Shown piece by piece: positions 53,835 through 63,552 of a stretch of 64,000 nucleotides of DNA (the first letter of the stretch is position 1; each line of letters begins with the position of its first letter). The notes under the pieces were generated by a model. It saw nothing but the letters and a program-made list of their open reading frames with translations. It searched no databases and had not been told where the DNA came from. The DNA is from Vitis vinifera (Eukaryota > Streptophyta > Magnoliopsida > Vitales > Vitaceae): assembly GCF_030704535.1 (NCBI RefSeq), contig NC_081821.1, positions 1,131,001-1,195,000 of the forward strand, read 5' to 3'. Made by a program: the position numbers and the translations under genes.

Positions 53835-54050
53835 TCAACCCAGGCAGATGCAAAACTTCGTTTGAGACCCCATTGCACAAGTCGCACTCAGGTACTTCTC
53901 TTGCAAGGCTTTCTTGCATTCAGTTATGCACTTAGGGAGCGTGCAGTGGTCAAGATCGATCCCGAACGCCGACTCAATTGGCTCTGGACACAGCAGCAAG
54001 AGCCCCGCCGCCACCATAATCGCCGCATACACCAGCGCCAACTCCCTCAT
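53835..54050 (-). CDS. Small secreted defensin-like cysteine-rich peptide
   Basis: The product is 71 residues. Residues 1-28 look like a signal peptide (MRELALVYAAIMVAAGLLLL core). The mature part has six Cys at 36, 41, 45, 58, 67 and 69, giving C-X4-C-X3-C-X12-C-X8-C-X-C. The CXXXC and CXC pair is the hallmark of the CS-alpha-beta fold of plant defensin-like proteins, here with three predicted disulfides rather than the classical four. The target and activity are unknown: defence or reproductive signalling are the usual roles in this family. The ATG at 54050 is followed by no visible intron. A copia element begins 37 bp upstream, inside the probable 5' leader, and separates the gene from its original promoter by about 4.7 kb. 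Confidence 0.7.
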   Translation of the reverse strand: MRELALVYAAIMVAAGLLLLCPEPIESAFGIDLDHCTLPKCITECKKALQEKYLSATCAMGSQTKFCICLG

Positions 54051-54086
54051 TACCGCCTCTCTTCTTACAGAGAGGAGGGGAGCTTC

Positions 54087-54286
54087 TATCAGATAGACAC
54101 ATCCTCAATTGACTTGTTCTCTACAGCTGTTATAACAAACTTTATCTTTTTGTATATTCTCTTTTCCAGCTTAATATTTCCATGTATATAGGCTTAAGAC
54201 TAGGCAACTCTGTTATGATTTTAGCTGTATATATTGCATCGATTCCTTCAATAAGATATCAGAATTTCCAATCTCTTATTTTGTTA
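54087..54286 (+). repeat. 5' LTR of the young copia element
   Basis: 200 bp, identical to the 3' LTR except ...TTATTTTGTTA versus ...TTATTCTGTTA at the end. Confidence 0.96.
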
Positions 54287-54300
54287 TGGTATCAGAGCAA
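54287..54300 (+). other. Primer-binding site (initiator Met tRNA type)
   Basis: TGGTATCAGAGCAA directly abuts the 5' LTR. TGGTATCAGAGC is complementary to the 3' end of plant initiator Met tRNA and is the standard copia PBS. Confidence 0.9.
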
Positions 54301-54353
54301 TTAGCTTAAATTTTTATTTTTATTTTTATTTTTATTTTTTCCCTTCCCTTCTA

Positions 54354-57300
54354 ATGACTACCAGGGCCAACACCACCATTCATAACACAAACGACCCTCA
54401 TAGCACATTGATTAGCATCAATGTTGCAGCTCAAACTCCATTAAAGCTTACCTCCACCAACTATGTATCTTGGAAACTACAATTTCAGACTCTCTTTATT
54501 GGGTATGATATTCTAGGATTCATCGACGGATTACATCCTTGTCCAACAACAATTCTTCCAGGAACCACTACACCAAATCCAGCACATACACTCTGGATCA
54601 GGCAGGACCAACTCCTTTTCAATGCCATTCTTGGTTCTTTGTCCCCCACCATAATTCCATTTATTGCTCGAGCAAAAACAGCAAGGGAAGCCTGGACAAT
54701 ATTGGCCAATACATATGCCAAACCATCTCGTGGAAGAATCAAGCAGGTGAAAAATCAATTAAAACAAATCACGAAGGGATCCATGGGTGTCTCTGAATTC
54801 CTTCAGACCATCAAGGCTCGGGTTGATGAACTTGCCATCCTAGGCGCAGTTGTTGATGATGAAGATCTCTTAGAAAAGATTCTTGAGGGACTTGGTGAAG
54901 ACTACAAAGAATTGGTGCGGGCAGTTCAAGCTAGAGATACTCCAATCTCCTTTGATGAACTCCATGAAAAACTTCTCAACTTTGAAGCTTCTCTTCAAAG
55001 CACCACAAAGACTGAACAATCCTACTTCCCTGCCTCTGCTAATCCTGCCAATCGTGCCTACTCTGGGTCACGAAACCTACCATACTCTAATTCTTCATCC
55101 GGAAACAACACAGGCTGGCGTCCACCCTCCAATCCTGGCAATAGCACTACGGGCTGGCGCCCGTCGTCCACCTCTGGTAATCGATTCCCTACACCCACTG
55201 GCGCTAACAATTTACGTTCAGATCGCAGCTCTCCAAAGCCTTATCTTGGCTACTGCCAAATCTGCAGAAATCAAGGACATACAACAAAGCGCTGTCCCTC
55301 TTTCAGATTAATACCAATTGAGACATCCACCAACACCAGTACAGCAACGCCAAACTCCTCCTGCCAACCAAAAGCTCACTTTGCTGCTAATACCTCCAAC
55401 ACCCCAACATGGCTATTGGATAGTGGTGCTTCTCATCACATCACCTCCGACTTGAGCAATCTCTCTATTCATGCACCATACAATGGCTCTGACGACATTA
55501 TGATTGATGATGGCACAGGACTTCCCATAACACATACTGGTTCCCTCTCTCTCCACACTTCCAATGCTCAATTTTCCTTAACCAATGTTCTCTGTGTTCC
55601 TGGCATGAAAAAAAATTTGATTTCAATTTCCAAACTCTATATCTCCAACAATGTTTCAATTACATTCTTACCATCTTCTTTTCTTGTAAAGGATCTTCGC
55701 ACAGGAGCAACGCTTTTGAAGGGCAAAACTAAGGATGGTGTGTATGAGTGGCTGGTATCATCACCTCTACTTGCCTTTTCCAGTGTCAAAACCAGCTCAT
55801 CAGAATGGCATCACCGATTGGGACACCCTGCCTTTCCTATTTTAAAGCATGTCATCTCTACAAATAATCTTGCTTTATCATCTTCCAGCCTTTTACATTT
55901 TTCTTGTAACACATGTCATTGCAATAAGAGTCATAAACTCTCATTTTCCAATTCTACCATTAATTCTAGTCGTCCTCTTCAAATACTCTATTCAGATGTA
56001 TGGACATCACCTATTATTTCTTATGATGGCTTTAAGTATTATGTAATTTTTGTTGATTATTTTACTAAATATATCTGGTTTTATCCTCTAAAACAAATAT
56101 CCCAAGTCAAAGACATATTCATAAGATTTAAAGCCATTGTAGAAAAACACTTCAATCAAAACATCCATACCTTGTACTCTGATAATGGTGGTGAATACAT
56201 TTCTCTCTCTAACTTTCTTGCTCTTCATGGTATCTCTCATCTCACAACTCCACCTCACACTCCCGAACACAATGGCTTCTCTGAGCGGCGCCATCTCCAC
56301 ATTGTTGAAACAGGTCTCACCCTTCTCTCTCATGCTTCTATTCCTTTGCCTTATTGGTCTAATGCCTTTGCCACAGCCGTTTACTTGATCAATCGGATGC
56401 CAACTCCAACATTAAATCTCTTATCCCCTTATGAAAAAATCTTTGGTACTCCTCCCAATTACTCAAAACTCAAAATATTTGGTTGTCTATGCTATCCTTG
56501 GCTTCGCCCCTATTCTAGCCATAAACTTGACTCTAGTTCTAAGCCATGTATTTTTCTTGGGTACTCTCTAACTCAAAATGCCTATTTTTGCTATGATCCA
56601 TCCACATCAAATTTTTTTTTTGTTTCTAGGCATGTTAGATTTGTTGAATCAATTTTTCCTTTTAAATCTTCTCTTTCACAAGCTCCACGACCTGAATCAA
56701 CCTCTGTTTCTACTTGGATACCACCACTAATTCATATCAACACCACAACATCAGCACTCGTTCCACCATCTGCAGTTCATCCTCAACAACAACTCCAATG
56801 TGAAGCTTCTACACCTGTTACTTCTCATCTCAGCCTCGCCAACAACCAAAACCAACCACATCAGCTGCTCTCCACAAACTCCTTGCCACCCACCACTCAA
56901 CCAGACCACCACACCACAAACTCAAACCATTCTATGCAAACTAGAGCCAAAAACAACATTCGCAAACCTATTCAAAAACTCAATCTTCACATCCAATTAT
57001 CCAAACCTCTTGATCTTGAACCCACCACACCAACCCAAGCTCTTAAAGATCCAAAATGGCGCAAGGCCATGTCTGAAGAATATGATGCTCTTGTTCGGAA
57101 TGGGACATGGGAACTAGTGCCTTCCAATCCTAGTCAAAATGTTGTGGGTTGTAAATGGATTTTCCGTACTAAACGTAATTCTGATGGCTCTATTGACAGG
57201 TTCAAGGCTCGTTTGGTTGCAAAAGGTTTTCATCAACGCCCAGACATTGATTATTATGATACCTTTAGTCCGGTAGTCAAGCCTACCACCATCATGCTTG

Positions 57301-58574
57301 TTCTCAGTGTTGCTGTCAGTAATGGATGGATACTTCGTCAACTAGATGTTAATAACGTCTTCCTACAAGGTACTCTCACTGAGCATGTGTATATGACTCA
57401 GCCACCAGGTTTCATTGATCAAGACTCCCCATCACATGTTTGTAAGCTCAAGAAAGCTATTTATGGCCTAAAGCAGGCTCCCCGAGCGTGGTATCAAGAA
57501 CTCAGATCTTTTCTCCTTCAATTTGGGTTCACAAACTCCCATGCTGATACATCACTCTTTGTTCTTAAATTCCGGGGACACCTTGTTTACTTCCTAGTCT
57601 ATGTTGATGATCTTATTATTACTGGGGATGATGAACACTTGGTAAATCGGTATATTCATCTGTTAGCCAACAGGTTCTCTCTTAAGGATCTTGGCAAACT
57701 TTCTTATTTTCTTGGCGTTGAAATTGTTCCCAATTCGCAAGGCTTCCTGCTTTCTCAACGTCGATACTTACTTGATCTTCTTGCTCGAACTCACATGTCT
57801 GAGGCTAAACCAGTTCAAACTCCTCTTCCATCAGGTACAAAAATCTCACTGCATTCAGGGGATAAACTATCTGATCCTACGGAATTTCGAGCGGTTGTTG
57901 GAAGTCTCCAATATCTGCTTCTCACAAGACTTGACATAGCATTTGCTGCAAACAAGCTATCTCAGTTTATGCACACGCCCACAACTGAGCACTGGACACT
58001 TGTTAAGCGTCTACTTCGTTATCTTTGTGGTACTCCTGATCATAGCCTTCAGCTTTATTGTGATTCTCCTTTATCCTTACATGCATTCTCTGATGCCTTA
58101 CATGCCTACTCTGATGCTGATTGGGCGGGCGACCCAGATGACTTCTCTTCCACAGGTGCTTATATTGTTTATCTTGGTCGCAATCCTATCTCTTGGAGCT
58201 CCAAAAAGCAAAAAAACATTGCCCGTTCATCTACCGAAGCTGAATATCGATTTGTTGCAAATACAGCTGCTGAGCTAAATTGGGTGTCCTCCTTGCTGTG
58301 TGATCTTGGTATTCAACTACCTACTTGCCCAGTCATTTACTGTGATAATGTCGGGGCAACTCAGGTGTGTTCTAATCCTGTTTTTCACTCCAGAATGAAA
58401 CATGTTGCTTTCGACTTCCACTTCATTCGTGATCAAGTTCAGAAAGGCATTCTCAGAGTTGCTCATGTATCCTCCACAGATCAACTTGCTGATCTTCTCA
58501 CCAAGTCACTTCCCAGAGCTCGTTTTCTGTTTCTTCGGGACAAGATTGGCCTCTCATGTCGAGCTCCATCTTGA
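54354..58574 (+). CDS. Copia gag-pol polyprotein, uninterrupted
   Basis: 1,406 residues from the ATG at 54354, 68 bp past the LTR. In order: a copia-type gag domain (about 30-220, with AREAWTILANTYAKPSRGRI); a zinc knuckle CX2CX4HX4C starting at Cys301; aspartic protease WLLDSGASHH with Asp356; a pre-integrase H..C..C module near 485; an integrase core with Asp548 (SDVW), Asp610 (SDNGGEY) and Glu644 (GFSERRH); reverse transcriptase with YVDD at 1083-1086; and RNase H with SDADWAGD around 1254 and SSTEAEY. All catalytic motifs are present and there are no stops or frameshifts, so the copy could be autonomous. One oddity is a 21-nt in-frame duplication just before the RNase H Asp (HAFSDAL, HAYSDAD). 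Confidence 0.96.
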   Translation: MTTRANTTIHNTNDPHSTLISINVAAQTPLKLTSTNYVSWKLQFQTLFIGYDILGFIDGLHPCPTTILPGTTTPNPAHTLWIRQDQLLFNAILGSLSPTIIPFIARAKTAREAWTILANTYAKPSRGRIKQVKNQLKQITKGSMGVSEFLQTIKARVDELAILGAVVDDEDLLEKILEGLGEDYKELVRAVQARDTPISFDELHEKLLNFEASLQSTTKTEQSYFPASANPANRAYSGSRNLPYSNSSSGNNTGWRPPSNPGNSTTGWRPSSTSGNRFPTPTGANNLRSDRSSPKPYLGYCQICRNQGHTTKRCPSFRLIPIETSTNTSTATPNSSCQPKAHFAANTSNTPTWLLDSGASHHITSDLSNLSIHAPYNGSDDIMIDDGTGLPITHTGSLSLHTSNAQFSLTNVLCVPGMKKNLISISKLYISNNVSITFLPSSFLVKDLRTGATLLKGKTKDGVYEWLVSSPLLAFSSVKTSSSEWHHRLGHPAFPILKHVISTNNLALSSSSLLHFSCNTCHCNKSHKLSFSNSTINSSRPLQILYSDVWTSPIISYDGFKYYVIFVDYFTKYIWFYPLKQISQVKDIFIRFKAIVEKHFNQNIHTLYSDNGGEYISLSNFLALHGISHLTTPPHTPEHNGFSERRHLHIVETGLTLLSHASIPLPYWSNAFATAVYLINRMPTPTLNLLSPYEKIFGTPPNYSKLKIFGCLCYPWLRPYSSHKLDSSSKPCIFLGYSLTQNAYFCYDPSTSNFFFVSRHVRFVESIFPFKSSLSQAPRPESTSVSTWIPPLIHINTTTSALVPPSAVHPQQQLQCEASTPVTSHLSLANNQNQPHQLLSTNSLPPTTQPDHHTTNSNHSMQTRAKNNIRKPIQKLNLHIQLSKPLDLEPTTPTQALKDPKWRKAMSEEYDALVRNGTWELVPSNPSQNVVGCKWIFRTKRNSDGSIDRFKARLVAKGFHQRPDIDYYDTFSPVVKPTTIMLVLSVAVSNGWILRQLDVNNVFLQGTLTEHVYMTQPPGFIDQDSPSHVCKLKKAIYGLKQAPRAWYQELRSFLLQFGFTNSHADTSLFVLKFRGHLVYFLVYVDDLIITGDDEHLVNRYIHLLANRFSLKDLGKLSYFLGVEIVPNSQGFLLSQRRYLLDLLARTHMSEAKPVQTPLPSGTKISLHSGDKLSDPTEFRAVVGSLQYLLLTRLDIAFAANKLSQFMHTPTTEHWTLVKRLLRYLCGTPDHSLQLYCDSPLSLHAFSDALHAYSDADWAGDPDDFSSTGAYIVYLGRNPISWSSKKQKNIARSSTEAEYRFVANTAAELNWVSSLLCDLGIQLPTCPVIYCDNVGATQVCSNPVFHSRMKHVAFDFHFIRDQVQKGILRVAHVSSTDQLADLLTKSLPRARFLFLRDKIGLSCRAPS

Positions 58575-58581
58575 AGGGGCA
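58571..58581 (+). other. Polypurine tract of the young copia element
   Basis: TTGAAGGGGCA overlaps the gag-pol stop codon (TGA at 58572-58574) and abuts the 3' LTR. The purine run GAAGGGG is the plausible plus-strand primer. Confidence 0.65.
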
Positions 58582-58781
58582 TATCAGATAGACACATCCT
58601 CAATTGACTTGTTCTCTACAGCTGTTATAACAAACTTTATCTTTTTGTATATTCTCTTTTCCAGCTTAATATTTCCATGTATATAGGCTTAAGACTAGGC
58701 AACTCTGTTATGATTTTAGCTGTATATATTGCATCGATTCCTTCAATAAGATATCAGAATTTCCAATCTCTTATTCTGTTA
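58582..58781 (+). repeat. 3' LTR of the young copia element
   Basis: 200 bp, starting TATCAGATAG and ending TTCTGTTA, followed by the target duplication GCTTC. Confidence 0.96.
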
Positions 58782-58786
58782 GCTTC

Positions 58787-59130
58787 TACAGATTTGTAGA
58801 GAGGATTGCAGTTTAAATTAACAAGGGCAATGTATTTGGAGGCATGTGATGAAGTTATAAAATTGAAAGAAAAGCTCAGCAATACTGCAACGGTGATAAT
58901 AATATGGAAGTTGATGACCATCAACCCAATATTGTTTACTAATTTATGGTATTGGATTGGCCACTTTTCTGCAAGGTTGGTGAAGGTGGATCAATGGGAG
59001 ATCAACATTTGGTTCAGACTGTGGGCTTTTATTTCCACCTGTAGATGTTGGGTTGGATCACAAATCTATGCTTGACGCCTCATGGAGGCACTTGGCATAT
59101 AACCATTTTGCCTTCTAAAAAGGAGCACTC
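58787..59130 (+). pseudogene. Possible gene relic between the copia element and RMI1
   Basis: 58806-58890 reads EACDEVIKLKEKLSNTATV, a charged helix-like stretch. Further on, DDHQPNIVY then stop, and after a frame change FPPVDVGLDHKSMLDASWRH, then LAYNHFAF and a stop near 59118. Codon texture looks coding-like, but stops and frame changes prevent one product. I do not recognise the parent gene. The beginning also overlaps what was the promoter/leader side of the defensin-like gene before the copia insertion. Confidence 0.3.
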
Positions 59131-59409
59131 TGTTGGGCAATGAGCATGGAGAGATGGGGGAGAATATTCCCTGGTTTTCTTTTGTGTTGTCTTCTTTATT
59201 AAAATATGCATTCCAATAGATGTTGGTTAGCATTTTTGGAAAAGCACATTCCGAGCTTTTGGTTATTGTTCATCATCAGTGACATTATGTGGAAGTTCTT
59301 TAGACGCTTTATCCTTTGTTGGTTCTTTGAAATTTTTTGGGGAAGATGATAAGAAAAAATAAAATCAGAGAAAAAATGGGATCATTTCATGGGTCCAGTT
59401 ACAAATATT

Positions 59410-59436
59410 GGCCCAATAACCATGTCATGGGGCCCA
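59410..59436 (+). promoter_or_regulatory. Site II-type motifs upstream of RMI1
   Basis: GGCCCA occurs at 59410-59415 and 59431-59436, about 160-180 bp upstream of the ATG. Paired site II elements are typical of plant cell-cycle and DNA-maintenance genes bound by TCP factors. Confidence 0.5.
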
Positions 59437-59592
59437 AAAGACGGAACCATCACGAGCCGAGCTGGAGATGATCTAGTGGGGCGCGAGCTGCATATTCGGT
59501 ATTACTATTCCCTCGTCCAAACTTCAAAACAGATGTTGAGAAAACTGGAGGGAAAATCCCAACGCTCCTGAGAAAAAGGAAAAGGAAAAAAA

Positions 59593-62500
59593 ATGCAAAT
59601 GCTCAGAAGGCGTCTGAGGTTAATCTCTTCTTCAGATGAAGAAGAAGAAGAAGAACAGCAGCAAGCACCTGCTGCGAGTCACGAAGCTGTTACTCCAGTC
59701 TCTGCTAACCCTAACCCTAACACCTCTGAGCCTCTCCCAGTTGACATCTCCGATGATGATTTCGTCGACGTCTCCGAAAATTTCTCGACACCGTCTCCCC
59801 CACCTGCTCAAACTTCCGGCCAGTCCTTCCAGTCATCGTCCTTCGAACCGCCTAGTTCCGGCTCTATCTCCGGCGAAAGCTCCAATCCGATCGGCGACTT
59901 TCTTCGGGGGCTTGGGCTGTGTTTGCGGAGAGAATGGTTGGATTCTTGCATTCGCGGTCTCGAAAGCTCTGTTCCTGGCTTTGCGAGTTTGGATGTGGCT
60001 GGAAAAGCGAAGCTCTGTTTCGAGCAGTTTCTGTGTTCTGACATGAATTACTCTGGTGCCGGTGTTCTTCCCCAAAATGTTGATTCGATGCATCTTGTTG
60101 ATCTCGCAGGGCCATTTGTGTTGCAGGTATGTGTTGTCCCACCCATTCGTGATTTGTTTTGATTTAATTGGTGACTTCATTGCATTTTTGTTCAAAGTTG
60201 AGTCATCTTTTTGCGTATAAATATTCGAATTGAGGTTCATACTTGCTGCATTTTTCTGTTGATTCATGGAAGTTCATCCAAGATCGATGAAAGAATAAGA
60301 AAATTAAAAGAAAACTGATAATCTGATTCACGGACTGACGGAAGCCACTGCTTAATATTCAATTTCTAAAACCTAATCCTACCCGGCAGTTAATCCATTC
60401 AAATTCAAAGAATCATTTGTATCTAATAAATTTATTTCTAATTCTAATCTACATTCTTATTTTGGTCTCCTTAATTAGCTTGTAATCCCACTAATGGTGG
60501 TTGAGGTAAAATTGTTTTCCTGCTCCTGCTGATTTTGTTTGCTATTATTGTCATTGTCATTTTTTGAGCTGAAATTGTTATTTATTGAAATAGAACAAGA
60601 AATTTTTAGGATTACTGCAGGAGAAAGAAAACAAATAAATATATTACATTGTTTGTGAAATTTTTAGACTTTAGAGTTTGTCATGCAGGTTATCTATTTC
60701 AATATGACCTATTTATTCTGTATGATACTTGAATTGGTGATGAGGACATTTTTGAGGTTTTTCTCACTTTAAATAGCCGCTTTTCCAGGTAGATGAGATA
60801 GTTAATATCAGTGCTCCTCTTCGAGGCAGGTATCAAAATGCAGCTTCTGGTATTAAAAGGTGCCTCAAATTGTCCATGACCGATGGTATTCAGCGTGTGT
60901 TTGGCATGGAGTACAGGCCTATCAAAGATATTGAAGTTTTGGCTCCTGCTGGATTGAAGGTTTCTTTTACTTGTGACTGTCAATTGTTTCGATCATGAGT
61001 TTCCTTCTGACTGATAGTGCTAGATAAGTTCCCATCTGGATATCCTTTGGGCTGTCTTCTAATAAAACATCTGTAGAGATGATGCACTTGCAAAGGATTT
61101 GGTTTAGAACAGACATGTGATGAATCCTTGCTTGGAGATCTTCTACTCCTACTCTAAAAGGTTGACTTGATGAAAGAATAATGGCAAAATAATATTTTTA
61201 TGTTTTAGCACTCTGACAAAGGGAAGATTAATTTTAAAAATTTTTAGTGCTGCAAAATGTTAGCCAACCTAGCAAAAGTATTGGCATACATGATGGTGTT
61301 TGACATGGATTTATAGTGAAACCTCAGAAGAAAAAGAACTGCCATGTGGATGTCACATGTCAGTGCCTAAAATGGTGTGTCCATGTTTGTATGCATACAT
61401 CCTCGCATTTATAGTACATAATAAGAAGCCTCAAAATGGTAGTAGCCTTGATGTATATGTATTGACTTGAATCAAGTTGACCTTTGGTGAGGGGTAGTCC
61501 ATTTAGTTGTTGCCCAATTTCTTGTCCATTGCTTGGAAATTTTTTAGTATGTATCAGAAAGAAAGATTTTGTCTATTTTCCTTGCAAAGTAGGAGTTATT
61601 CATTTCCTGACTTTGAGAAATCATCCTTTTGTCTTGTAGATTGCCATCTGTAATGTAAATATACGACATGGACTTTTCATGTTGGTGCCTGAGGTTTTTG
61701 AGATTCTAGGAGGATCGGTTGAGGAGTTGGAAGCAGCACGACAAAGGCTGGTTCATGAAGTAAATAAACCACCTAGAGGGAAAAGGTATTTGTTAAATTC
61801 CAATTATGTAACCATTTTGTTGAAAATTCTCAATGAAATTCTCTTCATGTTGTATTATCTCATCTCATATAAAAATAACCTGTTATTTTATAATGAATGT
61901 GTAGGAATATAATTAAATTTCTATTGCATTGCATTTTTCAGAACAAAGAATGGTGTCGTTCCTCCTTTAGCAACTAGAGCTACTCTTGCAGCATGGCCAT
62001 CAAGTGGTGTTGGTGTTTTTGGGCGCACAAATAGTTCCACATCCCAAGGTGCTACTCCATTTCAGGCGCATGATCATGGTATGTTGCTTGTTTTGGGGCT
62101 TATAAACTGATATTATACAGTTCAGGCTTCATTGATACTAATCGGCTAAGTTTCTGTATGATTGAACTGTGCTCTGTGAACAAGTGAACTTTAACCTTTT
62201 GTTGTGGTCAGTCATAATAAAATTGAGAATGATGGAATTGTTTTTAGGGGGAAAGAGCAAACCAAGTTCCTACAGTGGAGCATTATTTATATAATCTATC
62301 TTGACATCAATGGAAGTGGATGACAACCTCTAGGAATGGTATTCGTGGTGTCTCTGACTGCCTCCACGGCCTATTGGTTTGTTGGATGGGAGTCTGTATT
62401 GCAGTTGCTGCCTATCTGCCCTCATCCATTCTTCTTGAGATGCCATGCAAGAGCGTGTAGGTTAGATTAATTATTAAGTAAACATTATAAATTATAGAGA

Positions 62501-63552
62501 CAGTTTTGAATATGTTTACTAAGTAGCAGTTTCACAACATGATTCACTTATTGTAATTTGGTATTGGTAGATGAAGGCATTGTGGACTCTTGGATTTTAG
62601 TCTTTTAAGCATTTCTCCTCTGTATCAACTTGTGCTAATTTAAGATACATAGTTGTTGGTACTATAGAAAATCAGATGGATGCGTGGAACTACAAGAAAA
62701 GACGGAATTCTGAGTGAGTTCATTCTTGACATGGTAGAAGTTCCAAGTATAAGTCTATGATGAAGGATATCGGATAGGTTTTCTGGTAGCTTTCTGCATT
62801 TGGGAAGTTGAAGTTATAATCTAGTTTTATGGAAATAGAAACAATATTTGTGGGGAGTTGTTTTATTCAATTTTTGCATTCCAACATATTATTTTCCTGT
62901 GCGATAGCCTGTAAGTATCCGTAGTTGTCAAACTACGAATAGTATGTGCTGTGCGTTATTAGCAAATATAAAGAAACTTAAGAAAAGTGACAAATTTGTG
63001 ACTTTATGTTCCTAATAGTGATTTCTAAATTTTCTTTTTCCCCTGCTTGTATCCATTACTGTAGGTGCTACTTCAGTTGCTCCTGGCATTGGTGTCAATG
63101 AAAGGTCTACAGAAGAGTTCAATGTTGCTGTTAGGAGGGAAAATGCTGTGCCTAATCCATCATCTAACAATGTTATGGTTGTTGAAGAGGTCGATATGGT
63201 TACTGATTCCATTGCTTCAGCGGCAGTCAGCAATGATACTGGTGAAAGGATGAGGGAAGAGCATACCGTTCCTGTTTGCAGGGACAATGCTGTGCCTAAC
63301 CTGTCCTCTAATGCTGTTTCAGATGCTGCTGAGGTCCATATGGTTGCTGTTCCCATAACTGGGGAAAATGATGTACCTAACTCATCCCATAATGCTGTTT
63401 CTGATGTGGAGGAGATCCCTATGGTTGATGAGGCTGACCACCCACTGATACTAACTGGAGAGAGAGAGATCCCTTTCACTTACTTAGCTAGTTTGTCGGC
63501 CAAGTGGGCTGGAAGGAAGGAGAAAGCACCTTTTGTTCAGGGAAAAATTAAG
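59593..63552 (+). CDS. RMI1: RecQ-mediated genome instability protein 1 (RMI1), 5' part; gene continues past the window
   Basis: Five exons join in frame: 59593-60126, 60789-60959, 61640-61785, 61942-62078 and 63065-63552, giving about 435 residues before the last visible donor (AAG|GTATCT). After an acidic, Ser/Pro-rich N-terminus come the RMI1 N-terminal helical region (REWLDSCIRGLESSVPGF, CFEQFLCSDMNYSG) and the OB-fold (FVLQVDEIVNISAPLRGRY, then CLKLSMTDGIQRVFGMEYRP, IKDIEVLAPAGLKIAICNVN, RHGLFMLVPEVFEILGGSVE). RMI1 is the scaffold of the RecQ helicase-topoisomerase 3-alpha complex, which dissolves double Holliday junctions in the nucleus. Exon 5 encodes a variable linker with three imperfect repeats. 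The start could also be the second Met (59599). The C-terminal OB-fold lies beyond the window. Confidence 0.92.

Larger units (their letters stand above)
54087..58781 (+). mobile_element. Young, structurally intact Ty1/copia retrotransposon
   Basis: A 4,695-bp element with 200-bp LTRs (54087-54286 and 58582-58781) that differ at one position (T/C in the last 10 bases). It has a perfect 5-bp target duplication, GCTTC (54082-54086 and 58782-58786), an initiator-Met-type PBS, a polypurine tract and one uninterrupted 1,406-codon gag-pol frame. LTRs start TATCAG and end TGTTA, so the terminal dinucleotides are TA...TA rather than TG...CA. Size, short LTRs and single frame resemble the Ale/Retrofit copia lineage (inference). 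The near-identical LTRs mean a recent insertion. It lies opposite in orientation to the defensin-like gene it interrupts. Confidence 0.96.

Noticed and set aside
59808-60267. Minus-strand frames of 78-144 codons opposite RMI1 exon 1
   Set aside because: They are shadows of the exon, which is supported by the RMI1 protein match and in-frame splicing.
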